Positions 58,936 through 64,000 of a stretch of DNA of 64,000 nt are shown one piece after another. How positions within the stretch are numbered: position 1 is the stretch's first letter; each line of letters starts with the position of its first letter. This stretch comes from Myotis daubentonii (taxonomy: Eukaryota; Chordata; Mammalia; Chiroptera; Vespertilionidae): positions 27,641,244-27,705,243 of the forward strand of contig NC_081841.1 of NCBI RefSeq assembly GCF_963259705.1, in the 5' to 3' direction. Under the pieces are notes generated by a model. The model saw only the letters and a program-made list of their open reading frames with translations, ran no database searches and was not told where the DNA came from. The position numbers and the translations under genes were made by a program.

Positions 58936-59476
58936 TGCTGTCTTTTGCTCTGAAGTGATTCTGTTTGGATGGTATCCATGGTCACTTTATTTATTAGCAA
59001 GTGCCTACCGTATTAAAAAGAAAACTTTTTTGTATGTATATTAAAGAAGTTGTAAACATTTTCTGATTTCTTGTATGCTTACTATTTCTAAAATGTCTGG
59101 GACAGCAACAGGTATTTACTTCAGCAAATAATTAGCTTCTGATTCAAAGAGGGTCCCCAAAGACATATTGAAGTTATAATGGCCATGAAATACGAGATGT
59201 GGCATCTAGGTGACACCAGTCCAATCAGTGATAATTGGAAATTTATGATCCATTGTTTATATAGCTGGAAAAAAAATGACTTGACATCATACTAACTACA
59301 TTTTGAATTATTAATAGAGCTGTCTGTAGGGTTGAATTATTCAAGAAAAAATGAAGAAATTGTAATGGGTGACATTTACAGATAAAAGAATAATTTATGT
59401 GAGAATGATAAGAAAGTTTTGCAGTGAAAGGGGTCTTCCCTCTGATGTTCATTATTTATTAATGTTTATTGTTATA
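58936..59476. other. intergenic, unassigned
   Basis: Nothing recognised. Confidence 0.4.
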
Positions 59477-59739
59477 CTAGTAGCCCGGTGCATGAAATTT
59501 GTGCACTGGGGTGGGGGTGGGGGGAAAGGGCCCCTCAGTCTGGCCTTCACCCTCTCCAACCTGAGACCCCTCAGGGAATATCCAACTACCTGTTTGTGCC
59601 CACACTTTTAACAGATAACAGCTCCATTGTTGTTTCTTTCTTATGCTTAAAACCATTGGAATTAGTAGGTATTCAAAGTGTGTATACATTTTGGGGGGAC
59701 ACCCTGTATATCTCTAGTCAGCGGTGAAAGAAACCAACA

Positions 59740-60810
59740 GCAGATTTGGAACCCCCAGACAGGGAACCTCGCTCACTCCCCACATGTCTCCCCACTTCAC
59801 TTTCCACCTTCGTGGGCAGCAGGAGAATCAACGTTTTCTCTCATTAATTAATTTGGAAAAGCACGTCCTGTCACCCGCTGCCTGGCAGGAGTGCGCTAGG
59901 CCCCAAGCAAGTGAGGCTCAATCAGGGCAGCCTTTGCTCATGGGTGCTGGCACCCAAAGTGCACATTCCTCCTCTACAGTCGCCCCGACTATCCCACTGT
60001 TTCACTGAGAGGACGGAATTCCTCTCCACCTCTGGGTTCTTGATCTTGAACGCTGACCGAAGGCACCTCAGAGAGGGCCACCTGCGCCCACCAGGTGTGT
60101 CTGTCTGCATCTGCTCCCACCTCAGCACCTGCATTAACCCCCTAGAGGTGATCTCGTAGCTGCACTGGCCTCCGTGGGAACAGGGCATCACCACTCCGCC
60201 CTCTCACTGTCATCTCACAGGTGCCCACCCTCAGCACCCAGGACACCCAGACACTCTCCAAAGGACGTGAGCGCATCAGAGGGATGTGTGCACATCCTGT
60301 GGGGGTGTTAGGCATGCTGGGTTGATGGCAGTGCGGTGGAGAGGCGGGGGAACTTGTGCACACCTTGGTTTGCAACTGTTGCAGGCGCGGGTGACAGTGT
60401 GCTGGGGGATGTTCGCATGCCAGGGGGGATGTGCACACCAGAGGCCTCTGGCTTTGCAGATCCGCAAACCCCCATGGTGCGGCCAGGAGGACGTCAGTCT
60501 GGCCCGCCACGGTGGCTGTCCCTGCGATCCTGCACCTTCTGGGCCAGGAGGCGGATCTTGCGCAGCCACCCCTGGGCACTGATGGCTTGCAGGCGCTACT
60601 TCAGCTCAGCCTGCAGGCTCCACTTGGCGCGCTCACAGCTGTCACCACCACCACGTGGGGAGTACAGGCCGCCCTCCGCTGGCCTGCCTCCCCTGTCCAG
60701 AGGCTCTCTGCGCTGCTCACCTGCCCAGAGTGACTGGGTCTGGGCGGAAGCCAGGCGTCCTGCCCTGCCCAACCCCGGCCGATCCGACCCTGTGAGAGCT
60801 GCCACCCCGC
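59740..60810 (-). other. possible captured host exons, unidentified
   Basis: On the minus strand, the stretch around 60500-60640 reads CERAKWSLQAELK, a stop, then RLQAISAQGWLRKIRLLAQK, which looks like a heptad-rich host protein piece. Around 60000-60180 there is CSYEITSRGLMQVLR. I cannot name the gene or genes. The internal stop shows it is not intact. Confidence 0.4.
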
Positions 60811-60816
60811 CAGGAA

Positions 60817-61325
60817 GGGTCACGGATTCAGGTCTCGGGACCGCGGACAGCCTCAAGCGCTGCCCCCTGCCCGGCAGGGTCACAGATCCGTGTCTTGGTC
60901 CCGTGGACAGCCTCAAGCTCTGCCCCCCGCCCGCCAGGTCATGGATCCGGGTCCCAGACCACGGACAGCCTCAAGCACTGCCCCCCGCCCGCCAGGTCAT
61001 GGATCCAGGTCCCAGACTGCCGACAGCCTCAAGCGCTGCCCCCCACCTGCCAGGACATGGATCCAGGTCCCAGACTGCCGACAGCCTCAAGCGCTGCCTC
61101 CCACCCGCCAGGTCATGGATCCGGGCCCCAGACCGTGGACAGTCTCAAGCACTGCCCCCGCCCAGCAGGGTCACAGATCCGGGTCCCGGGACTGCGGACA
61201 GCCTCAAGCACTGCCCCCCGCCCGCCAGGTCACAGATCCAGGTCCCGGACTATGGACAGCCTCAAGCGCTGCCCCCCACCTGGCAGGGTCACAGATCTGG
61301 TCCCGGACCGTGGACAGCCTTGCCC
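60817..61325. repeat. minisatellite, ~58-bp unit, 9 copies
   Basis: Units hold GGTCACAGATCCGGGTCCC, GGACAGCCTCAAGCGCTGCC and CCGCCCGCCA. Lengths vary from about 55 to 60 bp. No stops fall in two plus-strand frames, which yields long spurious open frames. Confidence 0.95.
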
Positions 61326-62096
61326 ACTGCCACCCACCTTCAGTAAGCAAATTAGCCGCCATCTTGTTGATTCAGGGTGGGGGTCCCCACTGGGGTGCCT
61401 GGCCAATCTGGGTGAGGGGCTGAGGGCCATTTTTAGGCTGCCCACACCCCCTTCAGGGTGGGGGTCCCCACTGGGGTGCCTGGCCAGCCTGGATGAGGGG
61501 ATGATGGCTGTTTGCAGCTGGTCACACCCCCTTCAGGGTGGGGGTCCACACTGGGGTGCCTGGCCAGTCTGGGTGAGGAGCTGAGGGCTGTTTTCAGGCT
61601 GGCGGGTGACTGAAGCTCCCAACTTCTCCTTTTATTCTTTTTTTTTTTTTTATTCTGGGATTTATTTACCTTCTATGGCTGTCACTGGAGCTGAGAGCTG
61701 GCTTCATTTAGCTCTGAGGCCCGGCTGCAGCTCTGAGACCTCGGCTGCTAAAAGCAGGGATCTGGGTTTGTTTGGATTCTATAATTGAAACACTGTTGCA
61801 ATCCTGCTGGCTGTAGCCCAGCTGGCGGAAAGCAGGTTTCTGGGTTTTGTTTAACTTCTATAATTGCAACATTGTTTCTTAGAGTGCAAGCTCAGAGGCC
61901 GGCAGTGGCAGGCAGGGAACCTTGGCTTCCTCCTTCACTGGAGCAAGCAAGCCTCCTGTTTGTTCAGCTGCCTGGCTGCTAGCCACCATCTTGGTTGGCA
62001 GTTAATTTGTATATCACCCTAATTAGCCAATGGGAAGCGTGTCGGAGCTATGGTTAATTACCATGTTTGTCTATTATTATACAGGATAATTATGTT

Positions 62097-63616
62097 CGTT
62101 ATCTATTTAAGTCATAGCTGTTACCTTATAGTATCAATAAACATCATAAGTTTTTCATAAAAATTACATTCTGACCAGCATTTTCTGGTTTCAGGTAAAT
62201 AAAATATTGAGCACCAACTTTATTCTTAGTACTGTCAAAAACCATGGAGTATATAAAGAAATAATTTAAAGTCCAGTAAAGAAACACAAGACAATTATAC
62301 AAATGCAAATTCACAATAAATAGGATGTATGATTACAGTACAGAGTGGATGACATAAAATTTTAAAGGCTTTAAGAGGTGGCAACTAGAATGTGCCCACT
62401 ATCTGGGGCTTCAAAGGATGTACACTGTGCTCAGTGCTGATGTGCCAAATGTCAACCCTTTGGGAGCACTCATGCCAAGTGCCCAAACAAATTGCAGCCA
62501 AGTTGGCAGTGCCATTAAACAAATGGCACAATAAAAAGAATCTCCTTTTAATTTATGAGTCTGTAACTCAAATGCAGGGGTTGTTTCGCTCTGCATGGAA
62601 TGAAGATGCTTTCTGGAAATTCTGGGCACAGGAACAGAGAAGGTAAAAGAGATTGAGGTCACTAATGTTCTGGGAACATTAGAAGAAATTGTGATTGATA
62701 TGACTGACATTAAATAACATCATTTTGAAAAATCCAAATAGCTACCAATTTTATAATTGTCTTTCTGAAGGCTAAATATTTAATTAGAGAATGAATAAGT
62801 ACATTTTGGGAATTTTTAAAGCCCCCTTTTCCATCAGGGAGATAGTAAAACATTGAGGAGCAAGGAACTATGGGAATCTTTGCCCTCCATGTGCCTGGCA
62901 GGATGAAAGTAGCTAAACTTGACCAGGCAGAGAACTTGGCATCATGAGAGTGGCAGCCTATAGTTTTCTTACCCGCTCTTCCTAAAAGCAGTAATTTTCT
63001 TTTTCCATTTACCCAGGCCAGAGTAGTAAGTACCAGTTTTCATATGTGCAATTGTCATAAAAAGCTACTAAAATAATGTTTTCTTGAAGATTTCAGGATA
63101 TACTCACTGAGAAAGGGATTTATATTTATAGAATTTTAGGCAAGAAGGGGAAGTAGAAAATTTTCTCATTGAAGGAAACAACTTACCTTGCTGTGAAATT
63201 CAACATAGGAAATTTTGAGGTTGTATTTAAAGTGTTTAGAATAGCCATACAATAGCAGTCTCTTATGAAAGGCTTTTAAAAATTTTTTTGGTCTGAACTC
63301 TTAAGAAAAGGTGAGGATGTAACACTGAAAGAAATGGAGTGCCAGGAAAATTAGGCAGACTAAAGCTTACAGATGAGAGCAGGGTCAGAGCTCAGACTGG
63401 GCCCTCAACTCAAGCTGGCATACTTTCCTATACATAAGTACCTGCCATAGCTCAGTTATAGACCCATTCCCAGTAGAAATATTTGCATGGAAACTAGATA
63501 AAGCTGGTTTCCAACTGTCTGATATGCTAACGTTATCTTACATAACACTCAAGTGAACACTTTGTGAATACACCTGAATTATTAGAGATGATTCTTCCCC
63601 ATCTGTTAAAATCCTA
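62097..63616. other. intergenic, unassigned
   Basis: AT-rich, no gene or named repeat supported. Confidence 0.4.
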
Positions 63617-64000
63617 TCTATACTAATAAAAGCCTAGGTGGTCCTCGCACCCTTGCATGATGCCCTCACATAGTCACAAGATGGCCACCACAAGATGGCC
63701 GGCAGGGGAGGACAGTTGGGGGCGATCAGGCCAACAGGGGAGGGCAGTTGGGGGAGATCAGGCTGGAAGGGGAGCAGGTAGGCATCAATCATGCCAGCAG
63801 GGGAGCAGTTAGAGGCATTCAGGCAGGCAGGCAGGTGAGTGGTTAGGAGCCAGCAGTCCCCGATTGTGAGAGGGATGTCTTACTGCTGGTTTAAGCCCTA
63901 CAATATGACCTCACTTATGTGAGGATCAGCCCTAAACTGGCAGTTGGACATCCTCCAAGAGGTCCCAGATTGGAGAGGGTGCAGGCCAGGCTGAAGAACA
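63617..64000 (+). mobile_element. Helitron (HeliBat-type), runs off window end
   Basis: It starts TCTATACTAATAAAAGCC, then AGGTGGTCCTCGCACCC and CACAAGATGGCCACCACAAG, as at 9085. Interior GGGGAGCAGTTAGAGGC units. The 3' terminus lies beyond 64000. Confidence 0.9.

Larger units (their letters stand above)
59477..62096 (-). mobile_element. large Helitron, minus, 2.6 kb, with probable captures
   Basis: Left edge CTAGTAGCCCGGTGCATG with the GAAATTTGTGCAC hairpin; right edge, reversed, starts TCCTGTATAATAATAGAC, then AAACATGGTAATTAACC. The 5' third (61330-62096) matches the element ending at 25588 and has CCAAGATGGTGGC. Inside are a 9-unit minisatellite and about 1.1 kb of GC-rich text of unknown origin. 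No Rep/helicase coding was recognised. One element is the simplest reading of the matching inverted ends. Confidence 0.7.

Noticed and set aside
60336..61346. 336-codon open frame on the plus strand
   Set aside because: More than half of it is the 58-bp minisatellite, which is free of stops in more than one frame. No conserved domain, start context or splice structure supports a gene.
11176..64000. RERG exons, expected further along in the human gene order
   Set aside because: No stretch on the minus strand resembles RERG coding sequence; the gene probably lies beyond the window.

Overview
The window reads as nuclear DNA of a vesper bat (Vespertilionidae, Myotis-like). Three signals together point there. 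It carries many rolling-circle Helitrons of the HeliBat type (5' TC-CTATATAATAAAAG, 3' hairpin then GGGCCTCTAG), which among mammals are abundant only in vespertilionids. It carries many tRNA-derived Ves SINEs. It also carries two SPIN (SPACE INVADERS) hAT elements. Bat-type L1 3' ends and old mammalian repeats (MIR, MER5) fill much of the rest.

One host protein gene is visible: PDE6H, the inhibitory gamma subunit of cone photoreceptor phosphodiesterase 6, on the + strand. Its three coding exons (3653-3786, 7485-7525, 10708-10784) splice in phase to an intact 83-residue protein, followed by a 3' UTR ending near 11175. The non-coding first exon must lie upstream of 3606; only a weak candidate is offered. 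Intron 2 of the assumed four-exon gene holds a 2.3-kb endogenous retrovirus in the sense direction, inserted into an older antisense L1. Intron 3 holds L1, SINE and Helitron insertions. In human the interval after PDE6H leads towards RERG, and no RERG exon was recognised here.

From 11.2 to 64 kb I see no intact host gene. The layout is mostly AT-rich unassigned DNA and old repeats (11-23 kb); Helitrons, one with a nested SPIN (23-25.6 kb); unassigned DNA with L1, LTR and MER5 pieces (25.6-35.8 kb); a Helitron with internal ~34-bp repeats (35.9-36.5 kb); a solo-LTR candidate (38.8-39.5 kb); a nearly continuous 6-kb Helitron block (39.8-45.8 kb); quiet AT-rich DNA and a long antisense L1 hit by two Helitrons (46-52 kb); a clean SPIN copy (53 kb); and a 2.6-kb Helitron with a minisatellite (59.5-62.1 kb).

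The most unusual region is 41860-45827. Three Helitrons in the same orientation are joined end to end with no base between CTAG and the next TC. The second contains a retrocopy of TFPT with its poly(A) tail and flanking older repeats. The third contains a TBX1-like coding fragment that runs into a GT donor-like sequence, as expected for capture of genomic DNA. A second theme is that four Helitron copies carry CCACCAGGGGGCAG, a match to the CTCF core motif, in two cases as an inverted pair. The ERV is a third: its two LTRs are identical over the first 380 bp yet clearly diverged in R-U5.
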